Source: Luteolibacter luteus (lineage in GTDB: Bacteria; Verrucomicrobiota; Verrucomicrobiia; Verrucomicrobiales; Akkermansiaceae). From it: a stretch of 64,000 bases of DNA. Shown piece after piece: positions 33,808-41,806 of the stretch. The DNA lies in NCBI RefSeq assembly GCF_012913485.1, contig NZ_CP051774.1, forward strand, positions 3,968,001 to 4,032,000, read 5' to 3'. Numbering within the stretch: position 1 is the first letter of the stretch; each line of letters opens with the position of its first letter. The notes under the pieces were generated by a model. That model ran no database searches and was not told where the DNA came from. It was given only the letters and a program-made list of their open reading frames with translations. The position numbers and the translations under genes were made by a program.

Positions 33808-35355
33808 ATGCTCCAAGCTGCACCCGAAGAATGGACGATCTTCGAAGCCGCGCACCTGCTCCGCAGGGCCGGATTCGGCGGATCTCCCGATGAGATCAGG
33901 CTCTTTCATTCAATGGGTCGCCGGAAGGCGGTGGAGAGTCTGCTGGCCGCGGATGAAGAACTCGATGCCTTTCCTCTTCCTGGATGGGCGACGTCGGAGG
34001 AAGCTGCAGCTGAAGCCCGTGAACGGGTTGCGCAAGCCCGCGAACTGCGTCAGTTGACCCGCGATCTGTCTCCGGAAGAAGCAGACAGGAAGCGCCGCGA
34101 ATTTCGTCAGAAGCAACAGCGGACGGAACGTCAGCATTCGGTCGAAGGCCAGGGTTGGTGGTTCAACCGCATGCTGAGAACTCATGCGCCCTTGCGCGAG
34201 AAGATGGTGCTTTTCTGGCACGATCACTTTTCCACTTCCTTCCAGAAGGTGAAGCAGCCGGTTCTGTTGATGAAACAGAATGAACTCTTCCGGAAATACG
34301 CCATGGGATCCTTCAAGGACCTCACGCATGAGGTCGTGAAGGATCCTGCGATGATGCTCTATCTCGACACGCAGAATTCGAGAAAAGGCAAGCCGAACGA
34401 GAATTTTGCCCGTGAGGTGATGGAGCTCTTCACTTTGGGTGAGGGGAATTACACGGAACAGGACATCAAGGAAGCCGCCCGCGCTTTCACCGGCTATCAG
34501 ATCAATCGCCTCGATGGCACGGTCACCCATAACAAACGCCAGTGGGACAATGGCGAGAAGGCGATCTTCTCCAAGAAAGACCGCTATGACGGCGATGGAG
34601 TGGTGGACTTGATCTTCGAACAGAAGTCCGCAGCCACTTATCTTCCGGGCAAGCTCTGGGAATACTTCGTCGCGGAGAATCCGCCGCAGGAAGGCGTCGA
34701 TGCCTTGGGCAAAAGCTTCCGCGCCGCGAACTTCCGAATCGAGCCACTGCTTCGGGAGATCTTCCTTTCGAAGGCTTTCTATGCGGAAAGCGTGATGCAC
34801 AACCAGATCAAGAGTCCGATCCAGTATCTCGTACAGATGCTGAAGGAACTCGAACTCCGCCAGGCTCCAGCTGCTTACATCCTCTCCGCCCAGCAGCAGC
34901 TTGGGCAAGTTCTCTTCATGCCGCCTAACGTTGCGGGCTGGGACTGGGGAAAGGCTTGGATCAATACCAATACCCTGCTCTCCCGCTACAACGTCGCAGG
35001 CTTCATTACCAAAGGCTCTCAGGACGACACGCCTCTTGCCAATAATGATGACGGCGCAATGATGGACATGGAAATGGACCGCAAGCAGATGCGGGTCAGC
35101 AATGCCATGCAGCGCGCCGCGCAGCGCTGGGAGGGGCCGGACTTCGAAAGGATCGCGCCGCGTGAGCTGCGGGAGGATCCTGAGAAGCTAGTGGATGCTC
35201 TGATCTTCCGCTTCTTCCAGATGCCGCTCTCCGGGAAAGAGCGCGAGACCTTCGTCGAATACGCACGTTCGAAGAAGGGTGCCATCTTCACGAACAAGGA
35301 AACCGGCGAACTGTGTCACCTGATGCTGAGCACCCCTCGCTATCAGCTCGACTGA
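33808..35355 (+). CDS. DUF1800 family protein
   Basis: 515 residues from the ATG at 33808; the frame extends back to 33670 into the sulfatase leader, but family similarity starts here (EEWTIFEAAHLLRRAGFGGS). Further conserved blocks: WWFNRMLRTHAPLREKMVLFWHDHF, split here as the family's central helix region, and NENFAREVMELFTLGEGNYT with EAARAFTGYQ. DUF1800 proteins (PF08811) are nearly always encoded next to DUF1501 proteins, as here. Their function is unknown; export and a role in envelope-linked polymer or metal metabolism have been suggested. No clear signal peptide from this start. Confidence 0.9.
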   Translation: MLQAAPEEWTIFEAAHLLRRAGFGGSPDEIRLFHSMGRRKAVESLLAADEELDAFPLPGWATSEEAAAEARERVAQARELRQLTRDLSPEEADRKRREFRQKQQRTERQHSVEGQGWWFNRMLRTHAPLREKMVLFWHDHFSTSFQKVKQPVLLMKQNELFRKYAMGSFKDLTHEVVKDPAMMLYLDTQNSRKGKPNENFAREVMELFTLGEGNYTEQDIKEAARAFTGYQINRLDGTVTHNKRQWDNGEKAIFSKKDRYDGDGVVDLIFEQKSAATYLPGKLWEYFVAENPPQEGVDALGKSFRAANFRIEPLLREIFLSKAFYAESVMHNQIKSPIQYLVQMLKELELRQAPAAYILSAQQQLGQVLFMPPNVAGWDWGKAWINTNTLLSRYNVAGFITKGSQDDTPLANNDDGAMMDMEMDRKQMRVSNAMQRAAQRWEGPDFERIAPRELREDPEKLVDALIFRFFQMPLSGKERETFVEYARSKKGAIFTNKETGELCHLMLSTPRYQLD

Positions 35356-35383
35356 ACCTGAATTTCCGAAACTGCTTCATCCG

Positions 35384-36691
35384 ATGAAAACTCGACGCGA
35401 ATTCCTCCGCTCGACCTTGCTTGGTGCTTCCGCGACTTGGACGGTGCCGATGTTCGTCGAACGCACCTTTGCCGACCTGCACATGGGTGCCCGCGACCTT
35501 GCGACCCAGCCGGTGACGGGAAAGGACGGTACGATCTTGGTCGTACTCCAGCTTGCCGGTGGTAATGATGGTTTGAATACCCTCATCCCTTTTGCCGACG
35601 ACGCTTATCACAATGCCCGTCCTCGGCTGGCGAAAAAGGAGAAGGAGATCATCACGCTCGGTGATCACGTGGGCTTGAATGGCTCGATGCCATTTCTTGG
35701 CAGCCTGTTTAAGGAAGGAAACCTTGGTGTGGTCCAAGGCGTGGGTTATCCGAATCCGAATCGCTCGCACTTCGTATCCACCTCCATATGGGAAACAGCA
35801 GATCTTGAGAATCGCTCCAGCACCGGTTGGATCGGCCGCTATTTCGACAATGCCTGCTCCGGTTCTGATCCGACGGTCGGCATCAGTCTGAACAAGACCC
35901 AGCCCGAGTCCTTCGGTGCGATGAAGAATCCCGGAGTATGCCTTAGCTCTCCCGAGCTCTATCGCTGGATTCACGGCGGCGGCGAGAAGGCGCAGGCCGA
36001 GGAGTTCTTCGCTTCCCTCAATTCTCCGGAGGATGACGACGATAGCCCGGTTGATGGCGCATCAATCGACATGCCTGCAGGTGGGCGGACCGGTGGCATC
36101 GAGGGCGAAAGCAACCTCGCATTCCTGGAGCGTGTGGCGATGGATGCCCGGGTCAGCTCCGCCAAGATCCTTGAGCTCGCAGCCAAGTATAAGACGAAAG
36201 TCGCTTACGAGGGCACACCGATCGCCCGCAGCCTGAACATGGTCTCCCGTCTTATCGCCGGTGGCATGCCGACCCGCGTCTACTACGTGAGCCATGGTGG
36301 CTTCGACACCCACAACCAGCAGGTGAACTCGCACGACCGCTTGCTGGGCCAGCTTGACCGTGCGCTGAAGTCCTTCTTCGCCGATCTCAAGGCGCAGGGA
36401 AATGCGGAGCGTGTGGTGCTGATGACCTTCTCCGAGTTTGGCCGCCGCGTTGCGGAGAATGCCAGCGCCGGTACCGACCATGGTCGCGCGTCCTGCCTCT
36501 TCGTGGCCGGCGAAGGCGTGAAGGGCGGCCTCTACGGCAAATATCCAAGTCTTACCGACCTCGACCAAGGCGATCTCAAGCACACCGTCGATTTTCGCGG
36601 AGTGTACGCCTCCGTGCTGGAGGGATGGCTGAAGACTCCATCGAAGCCAGTGTTGCGGGGCGACTTCGCGAAGCTCGGCTTGATTGGATGA
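35384..36691 (+). CDS. DUF1501 family protein, Tat signal
   Basis: 435 residues. The twin-arginine signal is MKTRREFLRSTLLGASATWT, so export in a folded state is expected. The fold is alkaline-phosphatase/sulfatase-like: ILVVLQLAGGNDGLNTLIP near residue 48 is the DUF1501 signature, with QGVGYPNPNRSHF and YYVSHGGFDTHNQQ further on, and VLMTFSEFGRRV plus GTDHGRASCLFVAG toward the end. It lies 28 bp after the DUF1800 gene and is surely cotranscribed. In PVC bacteria this pair is common and sits near sulfatases and cytochromes. The reaction is not established. Confidence 0.93.
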   Translation: MKTRREFLRSTLLGASATWTVPMFVERTFADLHMGARDLATQPVTGKDGTILVVLQLAGGNDGLNTLIPFADDAYHNARPRLAKKEKEIITLGDHVGLNGSMPFLGSLFKEGNLGVVQGVGYPNPNRSHFVSTSIWETADLENRSSTGWIGRYFDNACSGSDPTVGISLNKTQPESFGAMKNPGVCLSSPELYRWIHGGGEKAQAEEFFASLNSPEDDDDSPVDGASIDMPAGGRTGGIEGESNLAFLERVAMDARVSSAKILELAAKYKTKVAYEGTPIARSLNMVSRLIAGGMPTRVYYVSHGGFDTHNQQVNSHDRLLGQLDRALKSFFADLKAQGNAERVVLMTFSEFGRRVAENASAGTDHGRASCLFVAGEGVKGGLYGKYPSLTDLDQGDLKHTVDFRGVYASVLEGWLKTPSKPVLRGDFAKLGLIG

Positions 36692-36748
36692 TCCTGCCTC
36701 GCAAGACACGGATTTAAGCTGCAAGGCGGAAGCCGGAGGACAGTATTC

Positions 36749-37699
36749 GTGGTGATGAAACCCATGATTTCCTGCTTCGCCGCCGTGGCCGTGTTGGCCT
36801 GCCACGCTTCCGCTGCTGATGCGGTCACCGCGGTTCGGGAGGGGAGGCAGTTGGTGGTGCGGTCTGGAGCGAGAGAAATTCTCCGCTATCAGGCCGAAGA
36901 GGGTGAACTCCCACGCAAGGACATCAGGGAGATCTTTACCCGCGGCGGCTACATCCAGTCGATCCACTCGCCTGCGGGCAAGCTGGTGACGGATGATTTT
37001 CCGCCAAATCACCTGCATCACCACGGCATCTGGAGCCCGTGGACGAAGACGGAGTTCGAAGGCCGTGAGCCGGATTTCTGGAACATGGGCGACGGCAAGG
37101 GCCGCGTGGAATTCGTCTCGGTCGGCGAGACCTGGGCGAAGGACGGGAAGGTGGGATTCAAGACGAACCACCGCTTCATCGACATGACGGCGAAACCGGA
37201 GAAGGTGGCGCTATTGGAAACTTGGAACGTGTCGGTTGGCGCGGAAGAAAAAGCTTACGTCATCGACATCGACATTACCCAAACCTGCGCGACCGATTCG
37301 CCGCTGAAGCTGCCGGAGTATCATTACGGCGGTTTGGGATTCCGGGGGAATCGTGCTTGGGATGGTGCGGCAAATCTCAAGGTGCTCGCGGCTTCCGGCC
37401 TCACGGATCGGGACAAGGTGAATACCGCGAAGGAGCCGTGGTGCTGGGTCGGAGGTGAAGTGGAAGGTGCGGCTTGTGGTGTCACGATCCTCAGCCATCC
37501 CTCGAATTTCAGGGCGCCGCAGCCGATCCGGCTTCATCCTACGGAGCCGTTTTTCTGCTATGCGCCCCAGCAGACCGGGGCGATGGAGATTGTTCCCGGA
37601 AAACCGTATCAGGCGCGCTACCGGATCATTGTGACGGATGGCGAGGTGGACGTAGAGGCGATTAGGAAGTGGGCGGAGGATTACGCGAAGGTGAAGTGA
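36749..37699 (+). CDS. exported DUF6807 / PmoA-family protein
   Basis: 316 residues from the GTG at 36749, which has GGAGGA eight bases upstream; an ATG at 36755 is the alternative. The signal peptide is MISCFAAVAVLACHASA. The mature beta-sandwich has NHLHHHGIWSPWTKTEFEGR (a His-rich stretch conserved in this family), LLETWNVSVG, and GGLGFRGNRAWDG. This is the family named after PmoA but not shown to be a methane monooxygenase subunit. In PVC genomes it occurs beside sulfatases and glycoside-degrading genes, and a carbohydrate-binding or lyase-like role is plausible. It probably ends the DUF1800/DUF1501 transcript (57 bp gap). Confidence 0.82.
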   Translation: MVMKPMISCFAAVAVLACHASAADAVTAVREGRQLVVRSGAREILRYQAEEGELPRKDIREIFTRGGYIQSIHSPAGKLVTDDFPPNHLHHHGIWSPWTKTEFEGREPDFWNMGDGKGRVEFVSVGETWAKDGKVGFKTNHRFIDMTAKPEKVALLETWNVSVGAEEKAYVIDIDITQTCATDSPLKLPEYHYGGLGFRGNRAWDGAANLKVLAASGLTDRDKVNTAKEPWCWVGGEVEGAACGVTILSHPSNFRAPQPIRLHPTEPFFCYAPQQTGAMEIVPGKPYQARYRIIVTDGEVDVEAIRKWAEDYAKVK

Positions 37700-37711
37700 T
37701 GCGACTTCTTC

Positions 37712-38482
37712 TTGGCGAAGCCCATCCCCTGCGGGTTCAATTCCCGCGTGACCGATGACCTACGCGCCAAGTTCGACCGCGGCCTCGCGCTCTTCGATCT
37801 GGATGGCACCCTGATCGCTTGGGACACGCAGATGCTTTTCTGCGATCATGTCCTGAAGCGGGAAGGGTGGCGGCGTGCCTATCTGCTGTTCTTCTCCGCG
37901 TTCCTGCCGGCTGCGAAGGTGCTGGGCGATGAAGGGATGAAGCGGATTTTCCTTTGCTACCTTTGGCGCGTAGACCGGCAGAAGCTGGAGGAATGGGTGC
38001 GGGAGTTCGTGGCGAACTTCTTTCCCGGCCGATGCTATCCGGAGCTGCTGGAGAAGCTGAAGGCTCATCAGGAAGCGGGGCATCTCACGGTGCTCGCTTC
38101 CGCGAGCCCCGAGTTCTATGTCGTCGAGGTCGCGCGGGTGCTTGGCTTCGACATCGCGCTGGGCACACCGGTGGAGAGCGGGGATGTGATGCCGCTGCTG
38201 CCGGAGCTGACCAATCACAAAAGCGGGGAGAAAGTACGACGTCTCTCGGAGATCCTCGGCTCCCCGATCGAAGGCGCTTGGCCATCGAGTCATGGTTACT
38301 CCGATAGCACGGCGGACCTGCCGATGCTGGAGTGCTGCATGGAAAACACCCTGGTAAACCCGTCCTCGCGGCTTACAGCCATAGGCGAGAGCCGTGGCTG
38401 GGAGATCGTCCGCCCTGCCAAGCCATGGAAGGGCCGCGGAGGACATGTGGTGGAGGTGCTGCGGCGCATTGCGGGGCTGTAA
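37712..38482 (+). CDS. HAD superfamily IB phosphatase
   Basis: 256 residues with the TTG at 37712, or 244 from the GTG at 37748; neither has a good ribosome binding site. Motif I is ALFDLDGTLI (Asp29 nucleophile, Asp31 acid/base on the long form), motif II is LASAS, motif III uses the Lys of NHKSGEKV, and motif IV is YSDSTADLPML. The helical cap between motifs I and II places it in subfamily IB with phosphoserine phosphatases. Substrate unknown; members may dephosphorylate phosphoserine, phosphoethanolamine or lipid precursors. Cytoplasmic. Its start lies 12 bp after the DUF6807 stop. Confidence 0.88.
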   Translation: MAKPIPCGFNSRVTDDLRAKFDRGLALFDLDGTLIAWDTQMLFCDHVLKREGWRRAYLLFFSAFLPAAKVLGDEGMKRIFLCYLWRVDRQKLEEWVREFVANFFPGRCYPELLEKLKAHQEAGHLTVLASASPEFYVVEVARVLGFDIALGTPVESGDVMPLLPELTNHKSGEKVRRLSEILGSPIEGAWPSSHGYSDSTADLPMLECCMENTLVNPSSRLTAIGESRGWEIVRPAKPWKGRGGHVVEVLRRIAGL

Positions 38483-38486
38483 AAAA

Positions 38487-38520
38487 CCAAAGCCCCCCGG
38501 CATGCACCGGGAGGCTTTGG
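38487..38520 (-). terminator. bidirectional-type terminator
   Basis: CCAAAGCC...CCGG pairs with CCGG...GGCTTTGG around CATGCA. On the minus strand it is followed by TTTTTT, so it chiefly terminates the beta-barrel gene, and it may also serve the convergent HAD gene. Confidence 0.85.
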
Positions 38521-38547
38521 CAGAACAGGATAACAACCGTTACCGAA

Positions 38548-39123
38548 TCAGAACTTGAAGCGGAGGCCCAGCTCCACGCCCACGTCGTCACCGATATCGA
38601 CCGGAACGTTGAAGATCTCGCTGTCGTCCACCCAGATGTAGCGGGCGCCGGTGTAGATCTGGAAGTTAGAGGTCACGTCGTAGCCAACGCCCACGAAAGC
38701 CTGGGCGGTGAATTCCACGGAGTCATCGCTGAAGGGACCCACTTCGGTGTCCACGAACGCAGCACCAAGGCCGACGCCGCCGTAGACGGAGAAGCGGTCG
38801 TTGATGTTGTAGTCCAGCTTGTAGTTCAGCGTGACGGGGATGACGTCGGTGGTGAGGAAGGACTCGTCGAATTCAGCGTAGGCACCTTCAAGGAAAAGGG
38901 AGTGGGTGATCGGGCCGCTTTCAGCCAGCTTCAGACCTGCGTGCAGGGTGTAGTAGGCTTCTTCGTTGTCGATCAGGTAGCCGACGGAACCACCGGCGAA
39001 CCAATTCCACAGCGACGGGGAGGCCGACGGAGCGGGGGTGTAGGAGGTGGTGGTGGACGTATCGCCGGCAAGGGCGGCTGCGCTCATACCGAGCGCGAGG
39101 CCAAGGGTAACAAGGGAGTTCAT
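38548..39123 (-). CDS. small outer-membrane beta-barrel protein
   Basis: 191 residues from the ATG at 39123; a longer frame exists, but this start gives a clean signal peptide (MNSLVTLGLALGMSAAALAG). A short Thr/Pro/Ser segment (TSTTTSYTPAPSASP) precedes an eight-strand-type barrel with alternating aromatic strands: WFAGGSVGYLIDN, YYTLHAGLKL, FSVYGGVGLGAAF, FQIYTGARYIWV. It ends in the C-terminal Phe (GVELGLRFKF) that is typical of outer-membrane proteins recognised by BamA. Resembles OmpA/OmpX-like or porin-family small barrels. Structural or adhesive function; the substrate cannot be named. Confidence 0.85.
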   Translation of the reverse strand: MNSLVTLGLALGMSAAALAGDTSTTTSYTPAPSASPSLWNWFAGGSVGYLIDNEEAYYTLHAGLKLAESGPITHSLFLEGAYAEFDESFLTTDVIPVTLNYKLDYNINDRFSVYGGVGLGAAFVDTEVGPFSDDSVEFTAQAFVGVGYDVTSNFQIYTGARYIWVDDSEIFNVPVDIGDDVGVELGLRFKF

Positions 39124-39206
39124 AACGATGCGATTTTCCCATTCGCCACGTTCATGGTAAAGGGGAATTTCGGAGGTGTTGATTTTCAGTTTTAGCAAAC
39201 CGCCTC

Positions 39207-39509
39207 TCACAGGAGCGGCGGCGGGTCTGACACCTCGGTCACCTTTACCGGTTTGGCAAGGAGGCCATCGATTTTCGTTAGAAGGTCCACAGATGGAGTG
39301 ACTTCCCCCTCTGTTAGCTCGCGCAGGAAGGTGCTCCAGTAGGCGGGAGCATGGCCTTCGTCGCGTGAAAGGATCAGCGCCAGTTCGCTCAGCCGGCCGC
39401 TTGCCGCGAGCTGCTTGCGAGTGCGGCGCAGCCAGCTCTCGAAATACGGGCGGTCCGGCTTGGCGTTGAACACGGACCGCACCTTAGCTCCAGCGCTGGA
39501 AGGCAGCAA
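39207..39509 (-). CDS. small hypothetical protein with helix-turn-helix-like segment
   Basis: 100 residues. The basic N-terminal half (FESWLRRTRKQLAASGRLSE) is followed by LALILSRDEGHAPAYWSTFL and TPSVDLLTKIDGLLAK, whose helix pattern resembles a divergent Cro/C1-type HTH. I do not recognise a named family. It lies between the barrel gene and ispF on the same strand, 9 bp after the ispF stop, so it may be read from the ispF transcript. A DNA-binding role is inferred. Confidence 0.55.
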   Translation of the reverse strand: MLPSSAGAKVRSVFNAKPDRPYFESWLRRTRKQLAASGRLSELALILSRDEGHAPAYWSTFLRELTEGEVTPSVDLLTKIDGLLAKPVKVTEVSDPPPLL

Positions 39510-39518
39510 GACGGGACC

Positions 39519-39995
39519 TCAAAGCCCAGTGGGCTCCACTTGGGCAACGGCCATTGCCGCGATGCCTTCGCGGCGACCGACGAAGCCCATCGTCTCATTG
39601 GTGGTTGCCTTGATCCCCACGCGAGCGGGATCGAGCCTCAGGGCCCGGCCGATGTTCTCTTTCATCGCTTCACGGTGCGGGAGCACCTTCGGCGCTTCGG
39701 CCACCAAGGTGCTATCAATATTGACCAGCTTGTAGCCCTGTTCGCGGCAAAGGGCGGCGGCCTTCTCCAAGATCTTCAGGGAGCAAATGTTCAGGCACTG
39801 CGGGTCACCGGGCGGGAAGTAATGGCCGATGTCCGGAAGTCCGAGAGAACCAAGCACCGCGTCCGCGATGGCATGGCACAGCACGTCCGCATCCGAGTGG
39901 CCATCCAAGCCATGGGTATGCGGGATCTCCACACCTCCCAAGATGAGAGGGCGGCCTTCCTTGAAACGATGAACGTCGTAGCCGAAGCCGATCAT
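39519..39995 (-). CDS. ispF: 2-C-methyl-D-erythritol 2,4-cyclodiphosphate synthase
   Basis: 158 residues, the family's normal length, from the ATG at 39995 (MIGFGYDVHRFKEGRPLILG). Converts CDP-ME 2-phosphate to MEcPP in the non-mevalonate isoprenoid pathway in the cytoplasm. Metal ligands are in YDVH and in HSDADVLCHAIADAVLG; DIGHYFPP and TTNETMGFVGRREGIAAM complete the signatures. The frame continues upstream without homology. It follows the inositol monophosphatase gene by about 50 bp on the same strand; ispD is not in the window. Confidence 0.96.
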   Translation of the reverse strand: MIGFGYDVHRFKEGRPLILGGVEIPHTHGLDGHSDADVLCHAIADAVLGSLGLPDIGHYFPPGDPQCLNICSLKILEKAAALCREQGYKLVNIDSTLVAEAPKVLPHREAMKENIGRALRLDPARVGIKATTNETMGFVGRREGIAAMAVAQVEPTGL

Positions 39996-40044
39996 GAAGA
40001 CAGTGAGAGTCGGGTGTTGAGAGTTGAGAGCAGGAAGCTGCGCC

Positions 40045-40851
40045 TTAGAGGATCTCCTCGATGGGGATCTGGCCGTTGGTGGCGACGATCGACCAGGCGT
40101 CGGCATCCTTCGCAGGTTCGAGGACGACCTTGCCGCCTGCGGCTTCGACGAGCAGCTTGCCAGCGGCGATGTCCCAGAGGGAGATACGGGATTCGATGTA
40201 GCCATCAAGGCGGCCGCTGGCGATGTAGGCCATGCCGAGGGCGGCGCTGCCCATCATGCGCATCTTGCGGGCCTTCAGGGAGGCCTTGCGGAAACGTTCC
40301 AAGCCGGTGGTGAGGGCTTCCTCGTCCTTGCCGCAGCCAACGAAGAGCGCGCACTCCGCGAGCTTGGTGCGGGAGCTGACCTTGATCGGCTTGCCATCGA
40401 GCATCGGCACGCCGCCTTTTTCGACGGTCCAGGTTTCGCCGATGATCGGATCGTGGATCACTCCGACCACGACTTCGCCTGCAACGCGGAGGGCGATCGA
40501 GACGCAGAAGTGGGGGATGCCGTAGTAGAAATTCACCGTGCCATCGATGGGATCGACGATCCACTGGCGATCGCTGTCCTGATTCCCGCCGATGCCTTCT
40601 TCGCCGTAAAGCGCATCGCCCGGGCGAGCGCCGAGCAGGATGTCCTCGATCAGCTTCTGTGATTCCTTGTCGAGGGCCAGCTTGATGTCGTGATGGGTCG
40701 CTTCATCGACGGCCGCTTCGAGGCCGAAGTTGGCTTTCAGCAGCTTGCCGGCTTCCTTGGCGGCGTGGATGGTGAGTTCGAGGTCGGTCACGGGCGGAGG
40801 GTGGTCGAAGTAAAGGAGGGTGCCAAGGGGAGAAACGGGGAATGGCACCAA
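40045..40851 (-). CDS. inositol monophosphatase family protein (SuhB-like)
   Basis: 268 residues from the ATG at 40851, or 248 from a GTG at 40791 directly before the conserved TDLELTIHAAKEAGKLLK; the shorter form matches the family better. Metal-binding motifs are LYGEEG and VDPIDGTVNF (Asp100 and Asp103 on the long form) with WDIAAGKLLVEAAGG near the C-terminus. This lithium-sensitive phosphatase family hydrolyses inositol-1-phosphate and related sugar or nucleotide phosphates; the substrate here is open. Cytoplasmic. Probably cotranscribed with ispF. Confidence 0.92.
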   Translation of the reverse strand: MVPFPVSPLGTLLYFDHPPPVTDLELTIHAAKEAGKLLKANFGLEAAVDEATHHDIKLALDKESQKLIEDILLGARPGDALYGEEGIGGNQDSDRQWIVDPIDGTVNFYYGIPHFCVSIALRVAGEVVVGVIHDPIIGETWTVEKGGVPMLDGKPIKVSSRTKLAECALFVGCGKDEEALTTGLERFRKASLKARKMRMMGSAALGMAYIASGRLDGYIESRISLWDIAAGKLLVEAAGGKVVLEPAKDADAWSIVATNGQIPIEEIL

Positions 40852-41023
40852 GTCGAGCAGCAGTAAGGGTTTCCACGGGAAAGACGCAGGAAGAGCCGGG
40901 CCTACGGATCGGGCTTCGGCCCTTCATGACTGCTAGGGGTCCGGACGCGCCCTTGGCGCTGAAGAGGAGAGCCGTCCTGAATCAGAGCTCTGCGGAAAAT
41001 GGGGCCGGGTATCCGGCGTCGGC

Positions 41024-41671
41024 TTAGTTGCTCGCTCGCTCTGCCGCCAAACGCTCGATCTCCCGGACGAGGCGCGGGGCGAGGTGGTGTTTTTCGTCCT
41101 CGGGCAGCGCTTCGACGTGTTCGGGGAAGACGAGGAGGACTTCATTGCGATCCGAGTCGAAGCCGATGCCGGGCTTTGAGACGTCGTTGGCGATGACGAG
41201 ATCGCAGCCCTTTTTCCTCAGTTTCTCGCGGGCGTTCTGCTGGAGATTCTGGGTCTCCGCGGCGAAGCCGACGAGGGTGCCGGTGAAGCCGAAGTCGCCA
41301 CGCACGGAACCGAGGATATCGGGGGTGCGGACGAGTTCGAGGGTCAGGGTTTCGCCGGTCTTCTTGATTTTCTGATCGGAAACCACCGCGGGACGATAGT
41401 CGGCGACGGCGGCGGCGAAGACGGCGGCATCCATCTTGCCGATGTAGCGCTTCACGGCGTCAAACATCTCCTCCGCGGTTTCGATCGGAAGGAAGTCCAC
41501 GCCCTCCGGGATATCGAGCTGCGTGGGTCCGGAAACCAGCAGCACGGCATGACCGGCGCGTGCGAAGGCGTCGGCCATGGCATAGCCCATCTTTCCGGAC
41601 GAACGGTTCGTCAGGTAGCGCACCGGATCGAGGGCCTCGCGAGTGGGGCCGGCTGTGACGAGGACGCGCAT
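41024..41671 (-). CDS. coaB: phosphopantothenate-cysteine ligase domain protein (stand-alone CoaB)
   Basis: 215 residues. Joins cysteine to 4'-phosphopantothenate in coenzyme A synthesis. Signatures: VTAGPTREALDPVRYLTNRS with SSGKMGYAMADAFARAGH at the N-terminus, VFAAAVADYRP in the middle and LVGFAAET before KGCDLVIANDVS near the end. In most bacteria CoaB is fused behind the flavin decarboxylase CoaC; here only the CoaB half is present, so a separate coaC must exist elsewhere. The stand-alone form of about 220 residues is known in some phyla. A CDS-free stretch of 170 bp precedes the inositol phosphatase gene. Confidence 0.92.
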   Translation of the reverse strand: MRVLVTAGPTREALDPVRYLTNRSSGKMGYAMADAFARAGHAVLLVSGPTQLDIPEGVDFLPIETAEEMFDAVKRYIGKMDAAVFAAAVADYRPAVVSDQKIKKTGETLTLELVRTPDILGSVRGDFGFTGTLVGFAAETQNLQQNAREKLRKKGCDLVIANDVSKPGIGFDSDRNEVLLVFPEHVEALPEDEKHHLAPRLVREIERLAAERASN

Positions 41672-41806
41672 GGTTGAGCGAAGAGCTGGGAGCGAAGAGG
41701 TGAGAGTAAGAGGGAAAGGCAGAGTGCCTAGTGATCAGTGGAAGAACGGGTGAGGCGGAGCCGGGGGTGTCTCCGGCTATTTGCTCTCAACTCTCAACGC
41801 GCTGTC

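Noticed and set aside
37731-37747. A sequence matching a perfect tRNA T-arm (GCGGGTTCAATTCCCGC)
   Set aside because: No acceptor strand matching the following bases, and no anticodon or D-arm, is found in the 70 bp upstream; it lies at the start of the HAD gene and is probably chance.
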